Shown: piece after piece, positions 55,041 through 64,000 of the stretch
Layout: every line of letters starts with the position of its first letter
Numbering within the stretch: the first letter of the stretch is position 1
From: Microcyclospora pomicola
Taxonomy: Eukaryota > Ascomycota > Dothideomycetes > Capnodiales
Assembly: GCA_002786065.1 (NCBI GenBank)
Contig: NHNY01000010.1
Location: 372,001-436,000, forward strand
Reading direction: 5' to 3'
DNA: 64,000 bases
Notes under the pieces: generated by a model
Database searches by the model: none
Seen by the model: the letters and a program-made list of their open reading frames with translations, nothing else
Told to the model about the DNA's origin: nothing
Position numbers and translations under genes: made by a program

Positions 55041-55457
55041 AGATTCGATCCATGTCTACATACCTTATGTCAGGTAGTACTGCATTCTATCTCGACCTCG
55101 CAAATAGTCTGCATGGACTTCATCGACCCACTATGCAATGTCCTTCCACCTCATGCCACATCCTGTTTGCGCCTGCTCCAGGCCTACACTCCACAAAGCG
55201 AGGCGTAATCCTACCAATCAGCCACGACATCACGACGTGGGCACGACTACCATGAGAAGTTCTCAACACGTCCACTGAAATTGATATGCAACGATACAGT
55301 TTGAAGAGTAATATATCCATTCATCGTATTATCTTCGTTACAAGCCGATCGCTCATGGGAAGTAAGCAGCTAGGTAGGTAGGCAGTAGATCCCAAGCGCA
55401 GCGCAGCGCACGACTTCATCCCTGACGCTGACGCAAGTGAAGCACCATGCGACATGT
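55041..55457. other. Convergent intergenic region
   Basis: 417 bp between the CRY-DASH and small stress protein ends. No other feature was found. Confidence 0.6.
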
Positions 55458-55843
55458 TTACTCTGTTCGATCAAACCTTTGTTAGCAATCATGTCTGTCT
55501 CAGAAGGAGGGCCTGGGTGTCAACATACTGTTCATACCGAGCGCGCTCTTGGCCGAGTCGAGCATGCTGCCCGAGTTCTCGTTGGAGTTGCCCGAGACGC
55601 TATCGGTGGCCTTCTGCGTGGTGGACTTCTCGCCCTGTGGCTGCAGGGTGCTGGCGGCGCTGTCGGCCGTGCCTTTGACTGTGTCGCTGGCCTGCTCGGC
55701 CATCGACTTCTGGCTGTCGGGCTTGACGGCCGAGCCGATCTTGTCGGTGTTGCTTTGGCGCCTGGAGAGGGGGGAGAGGGGCTGTTAGTGTTGTGGCGAC
55801 GACTGTAAAGTGGACGGGGAGAAACGTACATGGAGTCAGACAT
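55458..55843 (-). CDS. Small hydrophilic stress protein, HSP9/HSP12 family
   Basis: Three exons, 55830..55843 (14 bp), 55529..55761 and 55458..55462 (5 bp), with introns of 68 and 66 bp, give 83 aa. The protein is Ser/Thr/Lys/Asp-rich with no Cys or Trp and reads as amphipathic helices: QSNTDKIGSAVKPDSQKS, SDTVKGTADSAASTLQPQGEKS and NENSGSMLDSAKSALGMNK. It resembles the Aspergillus AWH11/S. pombe Hsp9/yeast Hsp12 group, which stabilises membranes under heat, osmotic and stationary-phase stress. The last exon carries only part of a Lys codon plus TAA; without this splice the protein would end SMLTPRPSF at 55500. The family assignment is good, the exact C-terminus less so. Confidence 0.8.
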
Positions 55844-57221
55844 GTTGATGGTTGGGGAGTTTTGGAAATGGTTTGGTGTTGTTGTTTTGAGGTGAGTAGA
55901 AGTGGGAGAGGAGAAAGAGAGAAGGACTGGGCATGAGCAGAGCAGAGCAGTTGTTTTATTGAACGTGATAGTGACCTACAACAGAGCTGGAGCTGTAGCA
56001 TGCCTGTCCGCTCTGCGTCATCTCGCCACGGAAACCTGGTTTCTCGAGTCGGACAGCAGTGGACGACAAAGGTCCCAATTGTGCTCGATGGTGGGGGTCC
56101 TGTACCGCGATGTTGCTCTATCACATGCCATGCTGCTGTGGTTGTGCCGCTTGGTCCAAAGAATGCTAGCATGCGCTGTCCCTAGACGGCCTTTCAGCTG
56201 TGTCCGCGGCAGATGTCACCCTTGTATCTCCGTCATAGGTACGAAATGCATATGTATCTCGGCGGGTCGCATGCATGCATTGAGTCCGATGTGTTGCATT
56301 ATTGCGTTGGTCGGACATAGAAGAAACCATCACGAACACATTGACGATGTCTCTGGCCAATGACAACAATACGACCTTATGGGCAGTATGAGCTTGAGCT
56401 TCTACCGTTAATTCTGAGCGGCAAATGTTTCTCAACTGAAGGTATCCAGTACGTTTGTTGTCCACCAAGGACTACCTTATCTTTACACTTCACCTTCACG
56501 TGCCATTGGAGTGACAGGCATGTGATCTAGAAGGATTCAGCAGAGGCCAAAGAACACATTTTTGGTATTTGGCGAAGTTTTAGTGCTCGAAGACTTGAAC
56601 GCGGCTGATCCTTATCGTCGTTGCTCTGGTGCCAGTCAATGGAATACAGTGCTGCGTAGCGCGCCTGGTGGCGATGGCGGCGTATCTGCTTGCCAATGCG
56701 GAACAGTTGGCATCCAGGTGAGCCTCAGTGTCAATGTCTTGGACGTGACGAACTGCCTGCATTGTCGCTCAAGTGAGCAGTAGTGCAGCCTGTGATGAAT
56801 AAAGATGCAGTATTCTGATCAAAGCTGAATGGAGATCACGTTCCAAATGCTGACTCACGTGCTGTGCCAAGACTATATGTAGGATATCTTTCCCGCTTCA
56901 ATTGAAGCCCTTCTTCTATACTTTCCACTGCGCAGGAGGCGACATCGTGGAAACATCGGTGTGAATACCAGTATTACAACCTTATTGGCATAGTCGACGT
57001 CGGGATTTGACATGAGGGGAAGCACGCGCGACACATTTCACCTTTCGTAGAGCGCGAACACCTACAAGCACATCCACCAGACAACAAACGCCTCACCAAG
57101 AAGACGATCCACGACAGCAACATACCCACCAGACACATGTCCTAGACCGCTTGTACGCCGAGACCATCTTCATCTCATCTGTGGCCTGTCTTGGGCGGAC
57201 CTGACCCTCCTCGTTGGCATC
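55844..57221. other. Divergent intergenic region (1.4 kb)
   Basis: Between the outward-facing stress protein and TFIIA starts. It should contain both promoters. No coding region, RNA gene or repeat was recognised. Confidence 0.55.
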
Positions 57222-58955
57222 ATGACAAACCACCTCGTGGTAAGTGACAACGCGGCGGGTTCTCATCCTTTCGCGGCGGCGTCCTGGATTGCTGCATCTC
57301 GGGATGACTGACATGTCTGCCAGGGCGATGTCTACCAAAAGATCATGCAAGAGGTCGTCGACTCGTCACGCAACGACTTCGAAGAGAGTGGAGTAGCTCA
57401 GAGCACGCTCGACGAGCTCAAGGACGTAAGTCGGTCGGAATGTTTCTGCAAGTCGCGACACCACTGCGTCCATTTGTTTTCCTTCTCATCATCCCCATCA
57501 CCCCTTTGCGAACTGAAGAACAGGCACAAAGAAGGAAGAGCGTTGAAAGAAAGACATGAGTGCGGCGGTGGTATGTCTTGACTGCAGCGCTGAGATGGAG
57601 GTGCCAGCACCGGGCTGAGTCGACAGCGGAAGCGGGGCTTGAGGATCTCAGAATCGCTGGGTCCCGGGCGCTTTTGGGTGATTGCTTTATACGCGTGGCA
57701 CCCTCCGCTCAGCCCCACACCCCGTCACGCTTGCCTCCTTCCAGCCGACCACTCACTTTCACGTGATATTCAGTCATCGAAAATGTCCATTACATTTACA
57801 TCGTGGTCGATGCAAGATCAAGCTGCATATTAACTGACAGCCATACTGTAGGAATGGCAAAAGAAGCTCAGCACGCGTGCCGTCGCACAAATGCCATGGG
57901 ACCCCAAGCCGGCGCCACCAGCAGTTCCGCCACAGCAGCAGCAAGCACCAGTATCGAACGCTGCCCCTGTCCCCCCCTCGACTGTTGCAAATGGTCTTCC
58001 ACAGTCATACCCATATAATACACAGAACCAAGTCGTCAATGGTACCCAAATCAAAGCTGAGCCTGGCACAGAGCCCACTTATAATGGGCTTCCCAATGGC
58101 TACCCCTCGAATCCTGCTCTCGCGCAAGGCGGTGGTGCTCGTGCGCAGCACTTGTTGCAACAACAATATGGTCAGGCTGCTAATGCATCGGTCAATGCCA
58201 TGCAACGCGGTGGCCTTGCTCTCCCAGGCCAGCAAGCTAGACCACAAGGCCTGCAACTGCCACCACAAAATCAACAGCAGCTGCAAGCACAGTATGCTGC
58301 AAATCAACAGCAACAGGCACGTTTTCAACAGCAGCAATTACAGCAACAGCAAGGTCAAGCTCGCATCAAAGTTGAGAATGCCAGTCCAAAGGTCGATCAG
58401 TCCACTTTTCCCCCGGGTCGTCCGAATGGTGCAAACTACACTCAGACCGACGGTGCAGACGATGCAATGAGTGAATGGCAGGCTATGCTAGCAGAACGCC
58501 GAGCTCTGAACCATGCTGCGCACGATCAGCTCATGCGTGCGCAGGTCGAAGAAATGAGGCGAGAGTTCGACAATGGACTTATGCTGCCGTTCGGGGAAGG
58601 CCCATCACGATCTAGCGTTAAGCTTCATGCAAAGCACCCAAAGTCTGCCCAAGCCCAGTCTGGCGAGAAGCTCATTGCTCAGCTAGATGGCGATGTAGAC
58701 GACGAAGACGAGAAGCCTGACATCAAGGACGAAGACGACGAGAACGCCATCAACTCTGACTTGGATGATTCTGATGACGACAACCAGGATAACATGGGTG
58801 ACGACGACGATGAGATGGGCGACAGCATCCTCTGCACTTACGACAAGGTCCAGCGGGTCAAGAACAAGTGGAAGTGCACGCTAAAAGACGGCGTCATGAG
58901 CGTCAAAGGCAAAGAATGGGTATTTCACAAGGGTACTGGAGAATTTGAGTGGTGA
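57222..58955 (+). CDS. toa1: TFIIA large subunit (alpha/beta, TOA1)
   Basis: Three exons, 57222..57239, 57324..57425 and 57852..58955, encode 407 aa. The N-terminal four-helix-bundle part reads HLVGDVYQKIMQEVVDSSRNDFEESG, then LDELKDEWQKKLSTRAVAQMPW. A long Gln/Pro-rich spacer (about 60-235), a charged helical stretch, and an acidic run (DDEDEKPDIKDEDDEN) follow. The C-terminal beta-barrel ends DSILCTYDKVQRVKNKWKCTLKDG and VKGKEWVFHKGTGEFEW. With the small subunit it stabilises TBP on the TATA element. The second intron (57426..57851) is 426 bp, much longer than all others here. Confidence 0.96.
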
Positions 58956-59396
58956 GATCGAGACGACCACGGACGTGTGCGATGTTGTCCTGGTAAATTG
59001 TTGGCTTTCTAGGCTAATGATGGTGGCGGATACTAAGTCTTGCTGCCGAAAGAGTGCGCAGAATGCTTGGGCGGGCGGCAGATGGTTTTGCCAATGCAGG
59101 CCACTGCCACGCACTTGTGACGACCACGGAGTTTAGTTCATCATTGGAATCATGCAATATGCGGTGTTTGGGAGGATACTAGACTGCTGTACCGTGTATG
59201 ATAAAGTATTGAAGCCAAGACCAATGAATGAAATGTCGTCGTGTCTATGATCACCGCAAGGGTACAGGTGACTGAGTGTCTGCAATGTTCATTGATGAGC
59301 TTGGCCTCATTCCTTGGTAGGATCCATATATGCTGTCTCATTCACCTGCTCCATCCGCATCACCATCGAAGCCTATAAATAAACGCTTATTCTCAT
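58956..59396. other. Convergent intergenic region
   Basis: 441 bp between the TFIIA and vma10 gene ends. Nothing else was found. Confidence 0.6.
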
Positions 59397-60017
59397 CTAC
59401 GCAACAGGCTGCTCGATCCGATCAGGAACCTCCGGTCTCACATCCACCACAGCCTTGAGCAGATCACCAACAACCTGCTGACCCGTCTTCTTTCCGATGC
59501 CCTTGATCTCGTCCAATTGCTTCTGTGTATCTTTCTCTGCTTGCTCCTCGGCCGCTTTGTTGCCTGATGTTTGCTGCGCGATAGTCAGCATCCTCGCTGC
59601 TCTAGAGCCTCACCGCTCGTCGCAACGGAACGGCCAAACGTACCTCCTTCTCAAACGCCTTGAACTCCTCTTCCTTTTGCTTGCGGTAGTCGTCGATCTC
59701 TTTCTGAGCCTCGCTGCGGGCGTCCTTCACCCGCTTCGTGCGGTCTGTTGTGGGGGAACATGCTTATCAGTCGATGCTCCCGAAGCTTCACCTCCTACCA
59801 CATTCCGCGGCGGTGCCCACTTACACTCTCGGGCCTTCTGTACGATCTTCTGCGCCTCCTTCTCGGCCTGTAGGTTCGGTCAATTGCGGTGGTCTGCGAG
59901 GGTTCGAGTGCGGCGTCTACCTACTTCCAGCAGCGTCTGGATGCCGGCTGAATTCTGGGCAGCCTGCGCGATGTGTCAGCATGCTCTCTGCAATATCTCC
60001 AACGGTCGACGCACCAT
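59397..60017 (-). CDS. vma10: V-type proton ATPase subunit G
   Basis: Five exons, 60015..60017, 59925..59963, 59825..59867, 59644..59744 and 59397..59573 (introns 51, 57, 80 and 70 bp), encode 120 aa. Exon 1 is only the ATG. The protein begins MAAQNSAGIQTLLEAEKEAQKIV and continues KAREYRTKRVKDARSEAQKEIDDYRKQKEEEFKAFEKEQTSG, a continuous amphipathic helix matching the yeast Vma10/Neurospora subunit, then EIKGIGKKTGQQVVGDLLKAVVDVRPEVP. Subunit G pairs with subunit E as the peripheral stalk linking V1 to V0 in the vacuolar pump. Intron density in a 120-aa gene is striking. Confidence 0.93.
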
Positions 60018-60377
60018 TTTGAGTAAGTATGGGATCAACGAGTGAGTGTGGGTGGTACCAAAGTAGCCTATCAATGGCGGGTCGAAGCAGAAGGTGCAGC
60101 TTAAGCTTGCGATTGACGTCGATGAGTTGTGCCTGAGGCTTCCAGATTGTAGCACGCTTCGATGGTCGGCTCCCCAAGGTATTGAAATCCTATCGAGAGG
60201 GAAACACTGCAGATGGAACCTGTTGATATTTGCTAGTCTCATCCATTGTAATGTCTTGATCTTGATCCATACTGCATGTGTATATCATTTACAGCAGAAG
60301 TGTCAACACGCAAACACTTGTTTGTAAAATTTGGTAGAGAGACCTCAGCATCATCAAAACTACATAACCGCAACAGC
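60018..60377. other. Divergent promoter region of vma10 and hpm1
   Basis: 360 bp between the two outward-facing ATGs. No specific element was recognised. Confidence 0.55.
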
Positions 60378-61635
60378 ATGGCCTTCTCTTTCGGCTTCCA
60401 CGACGCCGACGATGAGGATGATCAGGATACGCAGACCAAACCTGATGGCAACCTCAGCTCGTCAAAATCAGGTCCAAGCGCAGAAAGTACAGTACCTGTA
60501 GTAGAGCATAAGTTGGAAGATTTGGTAGGTATGGCGCCCCATCAGCCTTCCTTCAATGTATCAGAGCTCGCAGAATTTCCGGTCATGTCTCCGTTGTTCT
60601 TCATACAACGCATGATTTCGCCAGCCCCTATCCACTCTCTTCTCTAAGGCATCGTTGACCTTTCAGTCCAGATTTCTACACTACCCGAACGTTTATGCTA
60701 CAGCACCGTCAGAATCGAGTCGCCTACCGGTCGACTGTTATATCTGCCCAAACGGGAGCTGTATGATGTCCGCGTACAGCTGCTACTTGAAGGTCCGGCC
60801 AATGACGGCGTCATTGATCAAATCGAAAAATCCGATCTGCGGTCAGGAGTCTATGAGGGCGGCTTCAAGACCTGGGAGTGCTCACTCGACCTTGCAAGTC
60901 TGCTGCTCGACCGAGGTCCGCGGAAAGACATTGATGAACTGGTTCGATGCGACCAGATCGTGGAGGTCAGTGGGATCTTGTGCTTCATAGCTACCCTGTG
61001 CTGTCACTATTGCTGACCAAGTTCGACAATCACAGCTAGGTGCTGGGTCCGCATTACCGACCCTTGTACTTTTCCAACACTGCCTCAAAAGCGATATACC
61101 AATGCGGTTCTACCTCGCAGACTTCAACACTGAAGTGCTGCGGCTGGTCACTCTGCCTAACATCATCTTGACCTGGGCTGCATTCTCGTCACAACCAGAG
61201 CTGTCCAACCTCGATGCAGACAGCAAAGGAGATCTTGAGCTTACCCCAGGGCTCCTACAACGCTTTATCGCTGACTTGAACCACACGAAGCTGGAGCTCC
61301 ATTTCGTGTCAGGTCCGTGGTGTCCCACGCTTGCAGGACTGATCCCACAATCAGGATCCGACATGGGCAGTGTGATTCTTGCTGCCGAGACGATCTACAG
61401 CCCCGAGTCGACCACTGCCTTTGTAGATCTGCTCGCCACCTTGCTGAATCGCGTCAAAATGTCCAAGGCCATGATCGCGGCGAAGCGAATTTACTTTGGA
61501 GTGGGTGGCAGTGTGGACGGCTTGAAGGAAGCTTGCCGCGAGCATGGCATGGTGGCTTACGAGATTGAGAATCATGGTGTTCCAGGGGTGGAAGTCGGGG
61601 TTGGTCGAGCACTGGTTGAAGTACAAATGTATTGA
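60378..61635 (+). CDS. hpm1: Protein-histidine N-methyltransferase (HPM1/METTL18 family)
   Basis: Three exons, 60378..60528, 60667..60965 and 61036..61635 (introns 138 and 70 bp), encode 349 aa. The N-terminus is acidic (MAFSFGFHDADDEDDQD). The family block SGVYEGGFKTWECSLDLASLL precedes the SAM-binding motif VELGAGSALPTL (residues 149-160). Downstream are FYLADFNTEVLRLVTLPNIIL, ELHFVSGPW, VILAAETIYSPESTTAFVDLL (motif with Glu/Thr/Tyr) and AKRIYFGVGGSVDGLKE. Yeast Hpm1 and human METTL18 methylate a histidine of ribosomal protein uL3 and affect ribosome assembly and elongation. The splice donor choice (GTATGG at 60529) is set by frame with QISTLPERLCYS. Confidence 0.92.
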
Positions 61636-62485
61636 TCTCACTATGAACCGTCCATCAGCCATTCAAGCACTGCATGCTACTTGGATGGACACTACTTATA
61701 TGCAAATGAGGTTTCTCGTCAACAGCGCTCTGACATGAACCCATCTTATCGGGAAAATCTCCTCATACATGTGAAACTACAGTGCTGTATCACCATACAG
61801 CTACCGCCAGTGATCATCGAGGACAGAGAAAAAGATTGCATCTATGATCCCTAAAGGACTCAACCGCGATACAGCCTTAGGGCTAGAATTTACAGACGTC
61901 CAGTTGGCACTGGAGATCAGTGTGTTAGTCTTACAGATGATCACAATAGCATAAGAAGTGCATTTTTGGATATTAGGGTAGGGTATGCAGAATGCTGTTC
62001 AAGCCGTAATACCAAACCCTTCACGCATCACGCATGCAAGACCAGGTACGACGCCAAGCGAGACGTGTACCATGGGATTCTGGTGTTGAATCGAATGTGC
62101 TCTCAAGCTATGGATCAGCATTCTAAGATCTTAGATGATGCTGATGGTATACAGCTGATGTCGAGAACACGACAACTCGGACTTGGAGATGCGACTCCAG
62201 GAGTTGAAGAGGAGCGCCTCCTACTACGTGAGGGCGTGTAGTCACAGCTCGATACATGGAGGGACAAGGTCTCACGTTCGACGAAAGGACTACGCTGACC
62301 TGACACAAAAGAAAGCAACAGGCGGTAGGGGAAAGCGGTAGATTGGTAACGCAGCGACAAGAACCCCCGCGTTACAAATGCGTGAGATAGTTTCGAAAGT
62401 GAGTATGGTAACAGTAGAGATGAATTCATGACACCTCACACCGGAAGACCTACAAACGACGAATTAAACTTGTCAGCCTGGCGAT
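61636..62485. other. Convergent intergenic region
   Basis: 850 bp between the hpm1 and DUF1479 gene ends. No coding, RNA or repeat feature was recognised. Confidence 0.6.
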
Positions 62486-63973
62486 TCAATCGTAGAACCC
62501 TAGCAGCTTGTTGGTACGATCGATGACCTCGCGCTGTCCGGCGGTCAGGCCGGCGGCATCGCTATCATACGGCTTCAAGCCGAAAGCCTGCATGCCTTGC
62601 TCGGCATCAACCTGTTCCACCTCCTTCACGCCCGGGCGGCCGATATGTTCGCTCTCCCCCACGCCGCCGCCAAAGTCCGGAGAAGGCGTGCCCTTGAGAA
62701 AGGCGGTGCGCTGTTCGAGGAGAAAGCTGGCGTTGTTCACGGTCAGTGGACACGCTGGGATGTACAGGACGGAACTGTCCGATTTGCCAGTGTGGACTTT
62801 GTCGACGGCGTGGATCGTGTCGCAATGCCATGAGACGTAATCTCCCGGTTGGACACGCGGCATGTGGACCATTGATGAGGGTAGCTGTAGATGTGGATGC
62901 AGGGCATTTTGTAGTTCTTGGCCGTGTCCGAGACTGGCACCGTGGAGCCAGGATGATTGTGTGGCGTCGAGTTGCCAGTTCTGAGGTGATAGGAATGCCT
63001 CTGGGTAGACGGTATCCTGGCCAGGCTCTTCCATGGCCTTTTTGGGCGAAAAAAAAGGGCGGAGGAGGAAATAAGCCGTCGCTCGGCTTAGAAGCGGATT
63101 TACCAACAGAGTCCCCTCGTATGGACCGCTTGAGGACATGCTCAACCATCCTTGATGCATGCGGAACATGCTGCAAGCCCCTACGCCCTGATACAGACTT
63201 GACACGACGGGCAAGCGGCAGCTTGACTCCCACGGGTCGTATGCCTCCCAATTGCCCTGCCAAATCTTGTCATATACCTTGCCTCTGCCGTAGCCGTCCT
63301 CTTCCCACCTTTCGCATGACCCGCCATCTACGTGGGGACCTAGAGCAAACTTGGCGTCTCCAGGAGGACGCATGCGCAGGCGATCAGCATATATGACTGG
63401 GTGCGAGGATGAGATGAGTGCGTTCCCATCCTTGGAGTGCCAGAACTCCATGAGGAAACGCTGTGCTTTGATCATGTTGGGATGACTTCGTGTTTTGATC
63501 TGCGCGGGACTCCAGTACAATTCATAAACGGCAGGATTGTCTTGCGGAAAAGCTTTGGTCTGGGGATTGGCACGAATGTACTCTCGCAATTCTTCCTTCA
63601 TGTCCAGCACCTCCTGCGACGGAAGGACGTTCCGTATGATTGCCACCCCTCGCTTCTTGTGCTCTGTTCGGAACTCAGCACTTGCATTGTCGAGGTTGGC
63701 AAAATCAATCTCTGGGATGACCTTGGATCCGAGCTCTGCGATGATCGGGATTTCCTCGCGAAGAGAGGCCAGCAGTCGATTCCAGCTGTCATAGAGTGCA
63801 TCCTCATGGCCGGTAATCAGTCCCGCCTTGACATCCGTGAAGCGCGGTTCCAGCGGTCCCCATTGCATACCGGAGAGTGATGCAAAGGCATCGCTGATAT
63901 CTCCTTCTTTCTTTTGGGCTGCGGTGGCAGCATTGCGTCTTGCATGGGGAAGAAGAACATTCGTCTTCAACAA
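62486..63973 (-). CDS. DUF1479 (YbiU-like) oxygenase, 5' part outside window
   Basis: One long exon codes for 495 aa; it starts after a CAG acceptor (ct at 63974..63975 on the plus strand), and no ATG precedes the conserved sequence, so the first exon lies to the right of the window. Conserved parts: KKEGDISDAFASLSG, LITGHEDALYDSWNRLLASLREEIPII, KKRGVAIIRNVLPSQEVLDMKEELREYI, YWSPAQIKTRSHPN, FALGPHVDGGSCERWEEDGYG, WLSMSSSGPYEGTLLVNPLL and MPRVQPGDYVSWHCDTIHAVD. The HVDGG and H..H patterns suggest a non-haem Fe(II) oxygenase fold. Members are common in fungi and some bacteria; the reaction is not established. The tail ends NKLLGFYD. Confidence 0.92.
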   Translation of the reverse strand: MLKTNVLLPHARRNAATAAQKKEGDISDAFASLSGMQWGPLEPRFTDVKAGLITGHEDALYDSWNRLLASLREEIPIIAELGSKVIPEIDFANLDNASAEFRTEHKKRGVAIIRNVLPSQEVLDMKEELREYIRANPQTKAFPQDNPAVYELYWSPAQIKTRSHPNMIKAQRFLMEFWHSKDGNALISSSHPVIYADRLRMRPPGDAKFALGPHVDGGSCERWEEDGYGRGKVYDKIWQGNWEAYDPWESSCRLPVVSSLYQGVGACSMFRMHQGWLSMSSSGPYEGTLLVNPLLSRATAYFLLRPFFSPKKAMEEPGQDTVYPEAFLSPQNWQLDATQSSWLHGASLGHGQELQNALHPHLQLPSSMVHMPRVQPGDYVSWHCDTIHAVDKVHTGKSDSSVLYIPACPLTVNNASFLLEQRTAFLKGTPSPDFGGGVGESEHIGRPGVKEVEQVDAEQGMQAFGLKPYDSDAAGLTAGQREVIDRTNKLLGFYD

Positions 63974-64000
63974 CTGTTGTCGACATAAAGGACGAGTGAA

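Noticed and set aside
62746-63396. 216-codon plus-strand frame
   Set aside because: Antisense to the well-supported DUF1479 gene.
1-64000. Transposons, LTR elements, integrated viruses, biosynthetic clusters
   Set aside because: No transposase, reverse transcriptase, integrase, capsid, PKS or NRPS sequence was recognised on either strand.

Overview
The window is a stretch of a filamentous ascomycete nuclear genome (Pezizomycotina; a Dothideomycete is my best guess from protein style, not proven). Evidence: genes on both strands with short GT-AG introns (about 50-150 bp) and CTAAC/CTGAC-like branch points; Zn2Cys6 regulator, FAS1, DUF1479, EutQ-like cupin and CRY-DASH families typical of these fungi; no operons; modest intergenic spacers. 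I recognise 29 protein-coding genes, one cut at each window edge. I see no tRNA, rRNA, CRISPR array, intact transposon or viral element.

Layout. 1-10 kb: partial EutQ-like cupin, a Zn2Cys6 regulator, a class-I O-methyltransferase-like protein with an altered metal site, and a small two-helix membrane protein. 10-21 kb: a 9-bp minisatellite, peroxisomal malate synthase, a Pho85-type cyclin, a long 2.9 kb spacer, a short-chain dehydrogenase and a conserved orphan protein. 21-25 kb: a gene-poor stretch with decayed tandem repeats, then a cysteine-rich type I membrane protein whose intron appears to start with GC. 25-34 kb: GH47 alpha-mannosidase, Mediator subunit 22 tail-to-tail with a D-amino-acid-oxidase-like enzyme, a RING+PHD protein with a possible 90-nt cassette exon, and ribosomal protein eL43. 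34-42 kb: RMD1/DUF155 membrane protein, SGNH esterase, BAR-SH3 protein (Rvs167 type), carbonyl reductase and an orphan protein. 43-51 kb: a 2-oxoglutarate oxygenase, SRP receptor alpha and YIF1 diverging from one 328-bp spacer, and a secreted FAS1 protein with a His/Pro/Gly repeat block. 53-64 kb: CRY-DASH, a small HSP9/HSP12-type stress protein, TFIIA large subunit, V-ATPase subunit G with an ATG-only first exon, the HPM1 protein-histidine methyltransferase and a DUF1479 oxygenase running off the right edge.

Most genes are unrelated housekeeping or accessory genes; no secondary-metabolite cluster or defence island is visible. Secretory-pathway functions recur (GH47, SRP receptor alpha, YIF1, FAS1 and the type I membrane protein), but only SRP receptor/YIF1 share a promoter region. 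The most unusual signals are in gene structure: a 3-nt first exon (vma10), a separable peroxisomal targeting exon (malate synthase), an in-frame cassette inside a RING domain, a GC-AG intron, and 5-nt and 14-nt terminal exons. I could not run homology searches or use RNA data, so splice models rest on reading frame, splice consensus and protein-family fit.
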